From positions 2,170,001 to 2,234,000 of the forward strand of contig NZ_CP087132.1 of the NCBI RefSeq assembly GCF_020911885.1: 64,000 nt of DNA, given 5' to 3'. Under the pieces are notes generated by a model, which did not search any database, was not told the origin of the DNA, and was given only the letters and a program-made list of their open reading frames with translations. The position numbers and the translations under genes were made by a program. This document shows, in pieces, positions 1 to 9,027 of the stretch. Source of the stretch: Flavobacterium acetivorans. GTDB taxonomy: Bacteria; Bacteroidota; Bacteroidia; Flavobacteriales; Flavobacteriaceae. How positions within the stretch are numbered: the first letter of the stretch is position 1; each line of letters begins with the position of its first letter.

Positions 1-591
1 ATTTGCTTCGTTTAGATCAAGACTGGCAAAAGAATCAGAAGATTTTGTGGCTTCGTCGCCACCTACGGCATAAACTACATTGTCTATGTGAGTCAGCGCT
101 ATATTGGCAATCGCCAAAGGGAAATTAGGTAGTGATTTTATTTCTACCTCTTTTGCCTCCGCGTTCCATTTTAATAAATACGATTTATTAGAAAGACCAT
201 TTTCATTTTCTCCACCTACATATACTACGCCTAAGTCAGTAGAAGTAGTCCCACAATAGGCGATAGGTTCCGCTAAGGTACTTTTTACTGCTGCAATCCA
301 AGAAAAAGTATCGCCACATTTTTGTAACACATGAATTGTTTTTGAATAACTTTTTTTTCCTCCTTCCCAAGGCATTTTATCAGGAAAATTGGCGCCACCC
401 GCTACAAGCAATACGTCATTGTTAACTCCATTTATAGGGCCTGCAAAGCCTATAGATAGACTTCCATCAGGGTTTTGCAATTGGGCAGCTGTTTTCCATT
501 CAACATGCTTAACCTCTTTTTTTTGAGAAAATGAGTCAGTAGTAGACATAATCAGGGATATAAAAATTAGAGAAAAAATAGATTTAGTCAT
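1..591 (-). CDS. Cyclically permuted mutarotase / N-acetylneuraminate epimerase-like Kelch protein (3' end outside window)
   Basis: Partial gene; the reading frame is open from the ATG at 591 to the window edge (197 codons visible). The N-terminus is a hydrophobic signal peptide (MTKSIFSLIFISLIM...) ending near SFSQKK, so the product is exported. The mature part shows Kelch-like blades: LLVAGGANFPDKMPWEGG near residue 65, GVVYVGGENENG near 125 and VVYAVGGDEA near 175. This pattern, with the GGANFP motif, is that of the cyclically permuted mutarotase family related to NanM, which interconverts sialic acid anomers in the periplasm. It lies 35 bp downstream of the neuraminate lyase gene in the same direction, which supports a sialic acid role. 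Substrate is inferred from family and context. Confidence 0.82.
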   Translation of the reverse strand, partial: MTKSIFSLIFISLIMSTTDSFSQKKEVKHVEWKTAAQLQNPDGSLSIGFAGPINGVNNDVLLVAGGANFPDKMPWEGGKKSYSKTIHVLQKCGDTFSWIAAVKSTLAEPIAYCGTTSTDLGVVYVGGENENGLSNKSYLLKWNAEAKEVEIKSLPNFPLAIANIALTHIDNVVYAVGGDEATKSSDSFASLDLNEAN

Positions 592-626
592 CGTTCTTAT
601 TTTTTTAAATAAAACGTACCAATGGA

Positions 627-1547
627 TTATTTTGACTTGAATGCGTCAAAATTCAAGCTAGCTACATCTTTTTTGAATAATTCGAATTGCTCAGCGCTCA
701 TGTTTTTGACAGGCAATCTGAATTCGCCTAGGTCGTGCCCAACCACTTTCATATAAGCTTTTCCTACAGAGATTCCACCGTATTTTCCTAACAAACGAAT
801 CATATCGATTGATTTTTGTTGCAAAGCGCGTGCTTTAACCAAATCATTAGCGTTAAAAGCATCAATTAAGTCATAATATAGGGGCGCAGCATAATTGAAA
901 GTGCTCCCTACAGCTCCTTTGGCTCCTAAAACAAGCGCTGATAGCATATTTTCATCGCGTCCCCAAAGCATATCAAATTTGCCGTTTTCATAGCTCATAC
1001 AGCTTTGGAAATCCATAAAATCTTCATGGGTATATTTAACACCGGCAAAATTAGGAAGCTTGCCGTCAAGGGCTCTTACCAAATCAAACATTGGGAAGTT
1101 AACTCCTGTCAATACCGGGATGTGGTAGTAATAGAATGGCATGTTAGGCACTTCTTTTCCTACTTCGATACAGGTTTGCGCCAACATATCTATGTTTGCG
1201 GGTTTGAAATAAAAAGGGCCGGTCAAAGAAACGGCGTACAAACCTATCTCGTAAGCATGTTTGGCAAGTTCGATACAATCGGCAAGGCAGGTTCCCGCTA
1301 AAAATGCCATTACTTTAAAGTCGGTATCATGATTACTGCAATCAGCCCAAGCTTGAGCAACTGCTTTCTTTTCTGCTAGAGTTGTAGAAACTCCTTCTCC
1401 TGTAGAACCATTAATGAAAGCGCCTGTTACTCCATTTTGTTTTAAAAAAGAATAATAAGCAGGGATTAGACTAACATCTAATTTTCCATTGCTGTCAAAG
1501 GGTGTAAAAGGGGCAGAAATAAGTCCTTGTAAGTGTTGAATTTTCAT
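627..1547 (-). CDS. nanA: N-acetylneuraminate lyase (DHDPS/NAL superfamily)
   Basis: 306 aa class I aldolase of the dihydrodipicolinate synthase family. It would cleave N-acetylneuraminate to N-acetylmannosamine and pyruvate in the cytoplasm. Visible signatures are the carboxylate-binding GSTGEG motif at residues 47-52, the catalytic tyrosine region FYYYHIP at 138-144, and the Schiff-base lysine in GVKYTHED (Lys171). The GSTGEG and YYYHIP contexts fit the neuraminate lyase branch better than DapA. It is followed 35 bp later by a NanM-like mutarotase gene, and a ROK regulator and SusC/SusD pair lie upstream on the same strand. In Bacteroidetes this gene is often called nanL. A related aldolase with another sugar-acid substrate cannot be excluded. 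Confidence 0.85.
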   Translation of the reverse strand: MKIQHLQGLISAPFTPFDSNGKLDVSLIPAYYSFLKQNGVTGAFINGSTGEGVSTTLAEKKAVAQAWADCSNHDTDFKVMAFLAGTCLADCIELAKHAYEIGLYAVSLTGPFYFKPANIDMLAQTCIEVGKEVPNMPFYYYHIPVLTGVNFPMFDLVRALDGKLPNFAGVKYTHEDFMDFQSCMSYENGKFDMLWGRDENMLSALVLGAKGAVGSTFNYAAPLYYDLIDAFNANDLVKARALQQKSIDMIRLLGKYGGISVGKAYMKVVGHDLGEFRLPVKNMSAEQFELFKKDVASLNFDAFKSK

Positions 1548-1581
1548 GAGGTATTTTTTTTAGTTGTCTTTAGTTTTTAAT

Positions 1582-1612
1582 GGAGTCTAAAGTTTTAAAT
1601 TTTAGTGTCTCC
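1582..1612. promoter_or_regulatory. Imperfect inverted repeat upstream of neuraminate lyase gene
   Basis: GGAG-T-CTAAA at the left and TTTAG-TGT-CTCC at the right flank an AT-rich centre, 35-65 bp upstream of the lyase start. Position and symmetry suit an operator, but no binding site model is known to me for this regulator. Confidence 0.3.
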
Positions 1613-1775
1613 AATAGATAATTTTCTATTCAATAGTATTAGGAATCTATATTTTCAATCGCGTATTAGAGTTTTTATGCTTAAAAAGCGGAACTACTAG
1701 GGTTGCCGGTATTGAAATAGTGAATCTGTTAAATAGTAATTTAGTAGAAATCTGATTTTCTTCAATCGGAGTATT

Positions 1776-1804
1776 TTTGCTGTATTTTCTATTGATACAG
1801 CAAA
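1776..1804. promoter_or_regulatory. Perfect 10-bp inverted repeat, candidate operator
   Basis: TTTGCTGTAT (1776-1785) and ATACAGCAAA (1795-1804) are exact reverse complements separated by 9 bases, in the gap between the ROK regulator and the lyase gene. There is no run of T after it on the minus strand, so it looks more like a protein-binding site than a terminator. Confidence 0.35.
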
Positions 1805-1862
1805 GGAATAGAATAATTGAAAATTATGGCGCTATACATTTACTATTAAGTTGTAAACATAC

Positions 1863-1903
1863 AAAATAATTTAATAAATAAAGAGTATTTATTAAATTAT
1901 TTT
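1863..1903. repeat. Perfect 18-bp AT-only palindrome downstream of ROK regulator gene
   Basis: AAAATAATTTAATAAATA (1863-1880) and its exact reverse complement (1886-1903) flank the loop AAGAG. It starts 23 bp beyond the stop codon of the ROK gene. It could act as an AT-rich transcription terminator/mRNA end, or as an operator; ROK repressors of the NagC/Mlc type bind AT-rich palindromes with TTATTT/AAATAA halves. Confidence 0.5.
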
Positions 1904-1926
1904 AATAACAAAAGTTAAAATAAATG

Positions 1927-3159
1927 TTAGTTATTGATAAGGGAGGATAACATTTTTTCTTTTACAACACAACAAGCACCAATAACGCCGGCGCGACGGC
2001 CTAAACTGGATTTTTTTAATTTAACGTCTCTGTTGACTAATCCAAGGGAATATTTCTTTAAAGCGGATTGAATAGGTAAGAGGGTGTAATCTCCCAATAG
2101 AGAGAAATCTCCTCCAATTACTAATAGATCCGGATTGAAAATGTTAAGAATAATAGACAGATAACGCCCCATTTTTTCACTTTGCTTAGAGACTAATTCA
2201 ACACATAAATTGTCTTCCAGATTTAATGCTCCCGCAATTATGGCATGATGTTGCAGGGTGGTTGAGTTTTCGTCAAGGACTATTTTAGAATGTTTTCCTT
2301 CTTTTATGGCTTCCTTGAATTGATTCACTAGAGACCAGCCGGATATTTCAGTCTCTAAACAACCTAATTTTCCACATTGGCATAAAATTCCATTGTCTAA
2401 TATGGTACTGTGTCCAAATTCTCCAGAATAGCCTGATTTCCCGTAATATAATTTTCCGTCGGTTATTATTCCTATTGCTACGCCCCAGCTGTAATTCACA
2501 TAGATAATATTTTGCTCTCCTTCAACAACTCCTTCTCTATATTCACCAAAGGCCATTGCCCTAGTATCATTTTCTAAACGAACCGGTATACCCAATTGAT
2601 CCGAAATGATTTCAGTCAAAGGTCTGTTTTCGCTGAAAAAAAAGTTATAACTGAATCCTTCCATCGAATTAATACGACCCGATAAATTGATACATGCTCC
2701 TACAATCATATTTTTATCGACCAAACTGTCTTCTATGAATGAGTTGATTAAACCACATAACTCTAAAAGTGATTCTTGGGTATTTTGTAAAATAAAGGAA
2801 GCTCCTAATTCGATACTTACGAATTCATTTTTTATATTCTGTAATCCAATTGACATGCTGCTTCTGCCTACTTCAATTCCTAGAAAATAAGCGCAAGTAG
2901 GATTAATGCTGTATAAAGAAGGGCGTCTGCCGCCACTATTAGTGATTTTTCCCATGTCTACGACATAGCCTTCGGCTAAAAGTTCATTGACTGCTTTGGT
3001 TACTGTGGGAACACTGGATTGCAATTCCGAACCCAATTCAGCAATTGTAGCATTACCGGTTGATAATAGGCGTTTTATTATTGATTGTCTCAACATGTGC
3101 CATTTTTGACCGGATAGGCTGTTGTCAGTACTAGCGTCTAATAAATCTTTTAAGCTCAT
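1927..3159 (-). CDS. ROK-family transcriptional regulator (NagC/XylR type)
   Basis: 410 aa. An N-terminal winged helix-turn-helix occupies about residues 29-68 (STGNATIAELGSELQSSVPT...), followed by a full ROK domain. The ROK part keeps END at 196-198, the phosphate/sugar loop GYSGEFGH (243-250) and the zinc-binding cysteines CQCGKLGC (260-267). The ATP-binding DxGGT motif of ROK kinases is replaced by IEVGRSS (95-101), so the protein is a sugar-responsive DNA-binding regulator rather than a kinase. It sits between the SusC/SusD pair and the neuraminate lyase gene, all on minus, and is the obvious candidate to control them, probably with an amino sugar (ManNAc or its phosphate) as the ligand. 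That ligand is an inference. Confidence 0.85.
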   Translation of the reverse strand: MSLKDLLDASTDNSLSGQKWHMLRQSIIKRLLSTGNATIAELGSELQSSVPTVTKAVNELLAEGYVVDMGKITNSGGRRPSLYSINPTCAYFLGIEVGRSSMSIGLQNIKNEFVSIELGASFILQNTQESLLELCGLINSFIEDSLVDKNMIVGACINLSGRINSMEGFSYNFFFSENRPLTEIISDQLGIPVRLENDTRAMAFGEYREGVVEGEQNIIYVNYSWGVAIGIITDGKLYYGKSGYSGEFGHSTILDNGILCQCGKLGCLETEISGWSLVNQFKEAIKEGKHSKIVLDENSTTLQHHAIIAGALNLEDNLCVELVSKQSEKMGRYLSIILNIFNPDLLVIGGDFSLLGDYTLLPIQSALKKYSLGLVNRDVKLKKSSLGRRAGVIGACCVVKEKMLSSLINN

Positions 3160-3196
3160 TATGATTATGTTTAAAATATGTAGAGGTATTCAATCA

Positions 3197-3204
3197 CAAA
3201 CTTA
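3197..3204 (-). promoter_or_regulatory. Candidate -7 element for the ROK regulator
   Basis: Reads TAAGTTTG on the minus strand, matching the Bacteroidetes TAnnTTTG element, 38 bp before the regulator's start. No TTG lies at the usual 17-23 bp distance, so support is weak. Confidence 0.3.
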
Positions 3205-3318
3205 CTATATTTTTTTTTAAAATATTATATAAATATAATCTTACAATTGATCTATTGATTTTAAAAACAGTCTCAAAATAAGAGAATGTGCAGTGTTAAA
3301 TAGTAAGTCAGAATGATT

Positions 3319-3355
3319 AAAAAAAAAGGGAGAACTAAAATAAGTCTCCCTTTTT
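3319..3355 (-). terminator. Intrinsic terminator after SusD gene (bidirectional)
   Basis: GGGAGA (3328-3333) pairs with TCTCCC (3345-3350), with A-runs on the left and T-runs on the right so that it works in both directions. It lies 32 bp past the SusD stop on the minus strand and separates the SusCD unit from the regulator. Confidence 0.8.
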
Positions 3356-3386
3356 ATTAATCATTACTAGTTCAAATAAATATAAA

Positions 3387-4883
3387 TTAATTTGTATAGC
3401 CTGTTGTTTGTTCAAGTAAAGGATTTCTACCAATCATATCACTTGTTATAGGTAATAGTAATTTATATTCGTCACCCGAAGATAAAAAACTTACATTATC
3501 AAAGACAAAGCTATTTCCAGCTCTTCTTAAATCCCACCATCTTTTACCCTCTCCAATAAATTCTTTATAGCGCTCATTCAAGATCGCATTGGTATTCGCT
3601 AATTTAGAGCTGTTAGTATAAGCATGTGTTGCGGAAACATAATTAACGCCATAAGCTCTTTGTCTTATTTGATTGATTTCTCCGGAAGGATCTTCTCCCA
3701 ATAAGTTTTTCGCTTCTGCTAAAAGCAATACAACGTCTGCATATCGGTACACAGGTACGTCATTTTCGAATATTCGCTCAGTTCCGGCTACTCTTCCTAA
3801 AAATTTATTTAATATACAACCAAAATATTTATCTTTGTTATAAGTAGGATAAACTAAGTTGTCTTTATATAACCTAATAAAAGTAGCATCTTTACGGCTG
3901 TCATTATTATCGTCTAGCAACAATATAGTTTTCTCAGATTGACCATATCTATTTGCTCCGGCTATTACGAAACTTGTCATTGCAATACCTTTGTCGTCAA
4001 ATCTTGGATTGATTTCTGTACCTCTACCGGTAAAACTATTATATATATTAGAAGCTTCGTTTTGTTTGTATTGCAACGCAAAAATAAATTCCTTGTTGTT
4101 TTCATTCGCTACACCCCACAAACCAGAACTAGGTGCTAAGCTTACGTCTAATGATGCAATCTGTTGCAAAGCGGCTTTTGCTTCATTAAAATCAGCGGCA
4201 CCTCCACCAAGCAAGTTACCAGACCAAATGTATACATCCCCTTTAAGAGCTAATGTCGCTGCTTTGGACCAGTATACTCTGGTGTTTTTATAAAAGCTAT
4301 TATTAGAGCCAAAAGCGTCTAAAGAGGCTTTTATATCAGCTTTTATTTGAGTCATTACCTCATTTTGAGAGGACCTGGCCTTACCCAAAGAAGATGGGTC
4401 TATATTTGTTACAGGCTCTAAAGAAATAGGCACATCCCCCCATGTTTTTAAAAGCGTATAATAGTATAAAGCTCTTAGACCATAAGCCTGACCCATAAGA
4501 TGATTTTTATCTGCTTGATTTGTAAAGCTAATGTTAGGCACATTTTTCAAAAAATCATTTACTTTATGAATGTTGCCATAAAGTCCAGCCCAACCTCCAA
4601 AAGGCGCTGTAGTTGCCGTTATATTTGATTCTATAAGGTTGACATCGGCCGCGGTTTCGAATGTTGTACCACCCCAAATATCACTTCTCATCTCTCCCAG
4701 TAAGAATAAATTATTATAAGACCCTCTAAGAGTAGCATACAATCCTGTATGTGCAGCTCTTGCGCCGTTTTCGGTATCCCAGAAACCAGCCGCTGTTAAT
4801 TCACTAGGGCTCGTTAATTCAAGCTCACTTTCGCATGAACTAAAAAAAACAGCAACCAGTAATATTGATATATATTTTTTCAT
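3387..4883 (-). CDS. RagB/SusD family nutrient-binding outer membrane lipoprotein
   Basis: 498 aa lipoprotein: the signal peptide MKKYISILLVAVFF ends at a lipobox-like SSC (Cys17). The SusD hallmark start follows (a domain beginning SPSELTAAGFWDTENGA), then TPR-like helices with ALYYYTLLKTWGDVP, and the C-terminal RWWDLRRAG motif. SusD-like proteins sit on top of their SusC barrel at the cell surface and bind the glycan before import. It follows the SusC gene by 11 bp on the same strand, the normal order and spacing. Neighbouring neuraminate lyase and mutarotase genes suggest sialic acid or sialylated glycans as cargo (compare NanU), but the sequence alone does not show the ligand. Confidence 0.93.
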   Translation of the reverse strand: MKKYISILLVAVFFSSCESELELTSPSELTAAGFWDTENGARAAHTGLYATLRGSYNNLFLLGEMRSDIWGGTTFETAADVNLIESNITATTAPFGGWAGLYGNIHKVNDFLKNVPNISFTNQADKNHLMGQAYGLRALYYYTLLKTWGDVPISLEPVTNIDPSSLGKARSSQNEVMTQIKADIKASLDAFGSNNSFYKNTRVYWSKAATLALKGDVYIWSGNLLGGGAADFNEAKAALQQIASLDVSLAPSSGLWGVANENNKEFIFALQYKQNEASNIYNSFTGRGTEINPRFDDKGIAMTSFVIAGANRYGQSEKTILLLDDNNDSRKDATFIRLYKDNLVYPTYNKDKYFGCILNKFLGRVAGTERIFENDVPVYRYADVVLLLAEAKNLLGEDPSGEINQIRQRAYGVNYVSATHAYTNSSKLANTNAILNERYKEFIGEGKRWWDLRRAGNSFVFDNVSFLSSGDEYKLLLPITSDMIGRNPLLEQTTGYTN

Positions 4884-4894
4884 TTTTATAATAA

Positions 4895-7800
4895 TTAAAA
4901 AGTTACATTAAGTCCAATTGTAATTGTTCTAGGCATAGGAAATGCACCTTCTTGCGCTCCTCCAACTTCTGGGGTATCGCCGCTATAACTCTTGAAGTAA
5001 TGCAAGTTACTTCCTGTTGCATAAAGATTAAAATTCTGTATAACACCTTTAAAATATTTTTTAACAGGCAAATTATAGTTCAGGGTAACTTCTCTTAGGG
5101 CTAAATAATCCCCTTTTTCCCAAAACTGGCTATTTCTTGAAACAGTACCATCCCCCCTAAGGACATTTCTTTGTGCGTCAACAAAGACCATACGAGGCCA
5201 ATCGGTATTAGTGTTCTGAGGAGTCCAAGAATCCAATATCTCTATTGGTTGATTCAAATTTCCCTGTGTTTGTGCATAGCCTTTACCTCTAATATGATTG
5301 TAAACTAAATGACCGGTGGCAAAGTCAGTTTTAACAAATAAACTAAGGTTTTTATAGCTTACGTTTGAGGTAAAACCACCTACTAATTTAGGTGTACTGC
5401 GTCCAATAACTTTTCTGTCCAAACTATTAATAATATTATCCCCATTCAAATCTTTCCAGGCAACATCTCCTGGATAACGTTTGAAATGATTCGGTAATAA
5501 TACATCTTGGCGTGTCGCATGCGCATCTACAGCTGCCTGATCCGCATAAATATAATCTTGCACATAAACTACAATTTCATCCAATCCAACACGTTTTCCT
5601 TCTTCTAATCCCCCTACCCACTTTGTTAAACCTGTAGCAGGATCATAAACTTCTGTACCATCTTGCCCGTTAAAAGCTCTATTACTTTTAGGAAGGCTTA
5701 TCACATAATTCTTATTGGCGGTATAAGTTGCCCCAACATTCCATGTTACATTATCATTTCTAATAATATCTGCATTTAGTTCCAGCTCGAATCCTTTGTT
5801 TCTAATAACTCCATTATTAGTTCTTATAGAAGAGAATCCTGTCCAAAAAGGCAAGGTAAGAGGGGATATTTTACCCTTAACATCTCTTGAGTACAGATCC
5901 GTAATAAAGTTAAGTCTGTTATTAAAAAAAGACACATCTAAACCTGCATTGAGAGTAGTTGAACGTTCCCATTCAAGGTCTAAAGTAGGTAAGCCTGTAT
6001 TGGCATAACCTGTTTGACCATTATAGACACCTTGAGAGCCATAAGATCCAAATACTGTATAATTCCCTGTATAATCTCTTTGTCCTGGACTAGTTATCGA
6101 ACTAACGTCACCATTAACCCCATAACTTAACCTTGGTTTTAATTTTGACACATATTTGCTAACACCTTCTAAAAACTTCTCATTGTGCGCATTCCAACCA
6201 ACAGATACACCCGGGAAAACGTCAAATTTTTGATTTCCCAATCTTGATGCCCCATCGCGTCTAAAGGTGGCACTTAATAAATATTTATTGTCATAATCAT
6301 ATATTAATCTTCCGAATGTTGACACGATAACTTGTTCTGATTCAAAACTGAATGGCTTACCATCAACTTCTGCACCTGCATTGAGTGTTTCGATTAAATC
6401 TGTTGGAGAATTTTTAGTACCTGCACCACTAAAAAAGACATTGTCTTTGAAATATTCAGCACCTAACAAGGCATTGAAATTATGACTGCCAAACTTTTTA
6501 GTGTAATTTAAAGTTCCAGTTAACTGATTCCTAAGTGTTCTATCTAAACTTACAGAAGCAAAACGTGTTGTTATGGGTGCATTCGAGCTAGCACCTTCTA
6601 TATAAGCTTTATTGAAATTTTCTTTATGATTGTTAATTGTAAAATGACTAGCTTTTAGAGATAAGGTTAAATCATCAATAATATCCCAATCTAAGCCGGC
6701 GGATGCAGACAGTCGTTGTTCTAAATTTTTTCTGATAAACTTGTCCTGATAATACAATGGATTACCGAAACTAAAATTTGTACCCGGACTCAAAACACTA
6801 GATAAAGTTCCGTCAGGATTATTGTCATAGGTTCTAGAAGTTGGTGCTTGCCCCGCAAACCTTTGAAATACATCACTATCAGGGCCTAATGGGCTTAAAC
6901 TTAGGTTAGAATGCGAATATAATATGTTAGAATTAACTTTAACCTTATCAGTAATCTTGTATGAACCGCTAAATTTCCCAGAGTATCTTTTAAAACCGGA
7001 CCCTAAAACCAAACCATCGTTATCTAAAACGCCTAGGCCTAAGTAGTATGTTCCTTTGTCGTTACCGCCATCAAATGATAAATAATGATCTTTAGTTACA
7101 CTGTTTTGATAGATCAAATCGCTTACATCATTATCTAAAAATAAAATTTGTTTACTGGCATTCAAAGGATCTGTTATGGTTTTCCATCCGGGTTGGCTCA
7201 ATAAATACTCGTTAGTAGGTGTTAAAAACTGAACGGTATAAGGAGAATTTGTTGTGTTTCCTCCTGTACCAAAAGCGGTTGCTCCATCTAAAAAATTAGC
7301 GAAATCATTTGGCTTATTAGCAGCTTGTCTTTGATAGGCTACCGATTGCCTATTGTATTTTATAAAATCGGCAGCACTTAAAAACTGCTGATCGTTTCTT
7401 TCTTTGTTTACGCTGAATTTATATTTGTAGTTAATAGAAGATCTGCCTGCTTTACCCGTTTTGGTGGTGACTAAAATAACCCCATTAGCTGATCTGGCTC
7501 CATAAATAGCTGTAGATGCCGCATCTTTCAACACCTCAATGGATGCAACATCATCAGGATTCAAAGCATAGAAATCACTAGGAATACCATCTACTAAAAT
7601 AAGAGGAGAGCCTGATCCGTTGAAATTAGTGCCTCCGCGTAAAACAATTGAAGGAGTTGAGCCAGGTTGTCCAGTATTATTGGTTACCCTTAAACCTGCT
7701 ATAGTACCTTGTAATGCTGTAGCTACATTCGATCTACTCGAGGTTTCCAAAATTCTGGTATCTAATTTAGAGATAGAAGTTGTTAATGTGGCTCTATTTT

Positions 7801-8266
7801 GTTTGCCATATCCTGTAATTACCACTTCATCTAGACTTTGTCCGGTTTCCTTTAAAATTACGGTTATAGGTGATTTGCCAATTGTTACTTCTTGTTGCTC
7901 CATACCTATGAAAGAGATGATCAGTTTAGTAACATTGTCTGGGACTTCTATCGTGAAATTACCATTAAAATCAGTTTGTGCCGAGGCATTGCTACCTTTG
8001 GCAATAATATTGGCACCAGGAATTGGATTTCCATCCGCATCCAGTACTTTTCCTGTAACTTTCTTTTGAAATAAACTGAATGTTGTTGCCTCAAAGCCTT
8101 TTTTAGCAGTAGTGTTACTTTCTAGCGGAACTACTTTTTCTGAAGAAGCTGCCGTTGAAAGCTGGACCGATAGCGCTGTTAGTAAAACAGTAGCTAGTCT
8201 AGTTGTCCCCCAGGCTGGTGATTCCTGCCATAAATTACGGGGCTTGTTTTTGGAAAAAATTTTCAT
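4895..8266 (-). CDS. SusC/RagA family TonB-linked outer membrane transporter
   Basis: 1123 aa. After an N-terminal export region (hydrophobic segment around 25-42) comes a carboxypeptidase-regulatory-like domain at about 68-145 (VTGKVLDADGNPIPGANII...), then the TonB plug containing LDEVVITGYG, ILVDGIP and DVASIEVLKDAASTAIYG, then a 22-strand-type barrel to a terminal aromatic strand (ITIGLNVTF). The length is typical of SusC. It imports oligosaccharides through the outer membrane using TonB energy, together with the SusD partner 11 bp downstream. The context with neuraminate lyase suggests a NanO-like role. The AraC regulator gene diverges from it across 761 bp. Confidence 0.95.
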   Translation of the reverse strand: MKIFSKNKPRNLWQESPAWGTTRLATVLLTALSVQLSTAASSEKVVPLESNTTAKKGFEATTFSLFQKKVTGKVLDADGNPIPGANIIAKGSNASAQTDFNGNFTIEVPDNVTKLIISFIGMEQQEVTIGKSPITVILKETGQSLDEVVITGYGKQNRATLTTSISKLDTRILETSSRSNVATALQGTIAGLRVTNNTGQPGSTPSIVLRGGTNFNGSGSPLILVDGIPSDFYALNPDDVASIEVLKDAASTAIYGARSANGVILVTTKTGKAGRSSINYKYKFSVNKERNDQQFLSAADFIKYNRQSVAYQRQAANKPNDFANFLDGATAFGTGGNTTNSPYTVQFLTPTNEYLLSQPGWKTITDPLNASKQILFLDNDVSDLIYQNSVTKDHYLSFDGGNDKGTYYLGLGVLDNDGLVLGSGFKRYSGKFSGSYKITDKVKVNSNILYSHSNLSLSPLGPDSDVFQRFAGQAPTSRTYDNNPDGTLSSVLSPGTNFSFGNPLYYQDKFIRKNLEQRLSASAGLDWDIIDDLTLSLKASHFTINNHKENFNKAYIEGASSNAPITTRFASVSLDRTLRNQLTGTLNYTKKFGSHNFNALLGAEYFKDNVFFSGAGTKNSPTDLIETLNAGAEVDGKPFSFESEQVIVSTFGRLIYDYDNKYLLSATFRRDGASRLGNQKFDVFPGVSVGWNAHNEKFLEGVSKYVSKLKPRLSYGVNGDVSSITSPGQRDYTGNYTVFGSYGSQGVYNGQTGYANTGLPTLDLEWERSTTLNAGLDVSFFNNRLNFITDLYSRDVKGKISPLTLPFWTGFSSIRTNNGVIRNKGFELELNADIIRNDNVTWNVGATYTANKNYVISLPKSNRAFNGQDGTEVYDPATGLTKWVGGLEEGKRVGLDEIVVYVQDYIYADQAAVDAHATRQDVLLPNHFKRYPGDVAWKDLNGDNIINSLDRKVIGRSTPKLVGGFTSNVSYKNLSLFVKTDFATGHLVYNHIRGKGYAQTQGNLNQPIEILDSWTPQNTNTDWPRMVFVDAQRNVLRGDGTVSRNSQFWEKGDYLALREVTLNYNLPVKKYFKGVIQNFNLYATGSNLHYFKSYSGDTPEVGGAQEGAFPMPRTITIGLNVTF

Positions 8267-9027
8267 AATTTTTTGATGGTTTGTTAATAATAAATTTGTT
8301 GTCGCAGTTTCTTTTGTTTTTTTCGCTATTTGAAAAGGGTTTTAATACAAGATTGTTTAGATGAACCTTTTCTTTGCTATTGTTATGGTGGTATTTTTAA
8401 TCTTTTTTGAATTAAGAAATGATGAATTTTACTGTATAAATTTTTACTAAAACGTTTTTTATTTAAAATCTATAAACAAATATATAAAAATATTTAATTA
8501 AAATAATAAGTTATTAAAAAAATTTATTAATTGAAATATAACTTTGTTTTAACTTTAAATTTAGTTTTGGAGATTTTAAACTATAAACTCCCAGTATTAC
8601 TGGGGAAATATTTTATTTTATTTTTTTAAAGCTTTAGTTTTCATTTTTTTGGGAACTAATAACAATTGTAAGTGAGTAACTACAATATAATGTAAAAAAA
8701 AAGAGAGGGAGTGTTTTTTGATTAGTGGATTAAATTACCGGATAGTTATTGTTTGGCTTTTTTTTTATTGTATAAATTATTAGTAATTTATTTTAATAGT
8801 TAATATTCTGTTTTTTTTGATTAATCTGTTTTTAAATTATTCTAAAGTTTTATTAGCGGCATGGATAAGTATTTCCAAAAGATAACAATGTTATCAGTAT
8901 GATTTATCAGTAATAAATTTAAGATTTTAATTGCATTGTAAAAAAGATTTTTTATTAAAATTAGATTTTTTAAATTTTCATCAGCTTAATTTTTTATTTT
9001 TGGTGAGATAATGAATAGCTTTTTATT
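8267..9027. other. Long divergent intergenic region between SusC and AraC regulator genes
   Basis: 761 bp of extremely AT-rich sequence with many homopolymer runs and no plausible gene. It must hold the SusC promoter (minus) and the AraC gene promoter (plus). A TATATTTG on minus (8484-8477) is the best -7 candidate for SusC, giving a leader of about 205 nt. Confidence 0.6.
8477..8484 (-). promoter_or_regulatory. Candidate -7 element for SusC/SusD transcription
   Basis: TATATTTG on the minus strand fits the Flavobacterium TAnnTTTG consensus. A TTG at the expected distance is lacking, as is common for regulated promoters that need an activator. Confidence 0.35.

Larger units (their letters stand above)
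1548..1926. other. Intergenic region between ROK regulator and neuraminate lyase gene, with three inverted repeats
   Basis: No coding potential seen in these 379 bases. The region is very AT-rich and contains three inverted repeats: an imperfect one at 1582-1612 (GGAG-T-CTAAA ... TTTAG-TGT-CTCC), a perfect 10-bp one at 1776-1804, and a perfect 18-bp one at 1863-1903. It must hold the promoter of the lyase/mutarotase pair if those genes are not read through from the regulator. No TAnnTTTG element was found on the minus strand. Confidence 0.6.

Noticed and set aside
7620..8069. 149-residue plus-strand reading frame opposite the SusC plug region
   Set aside because: Antisense shadow of a strongly conserved coding region; no signal, promoter or family resemblance.
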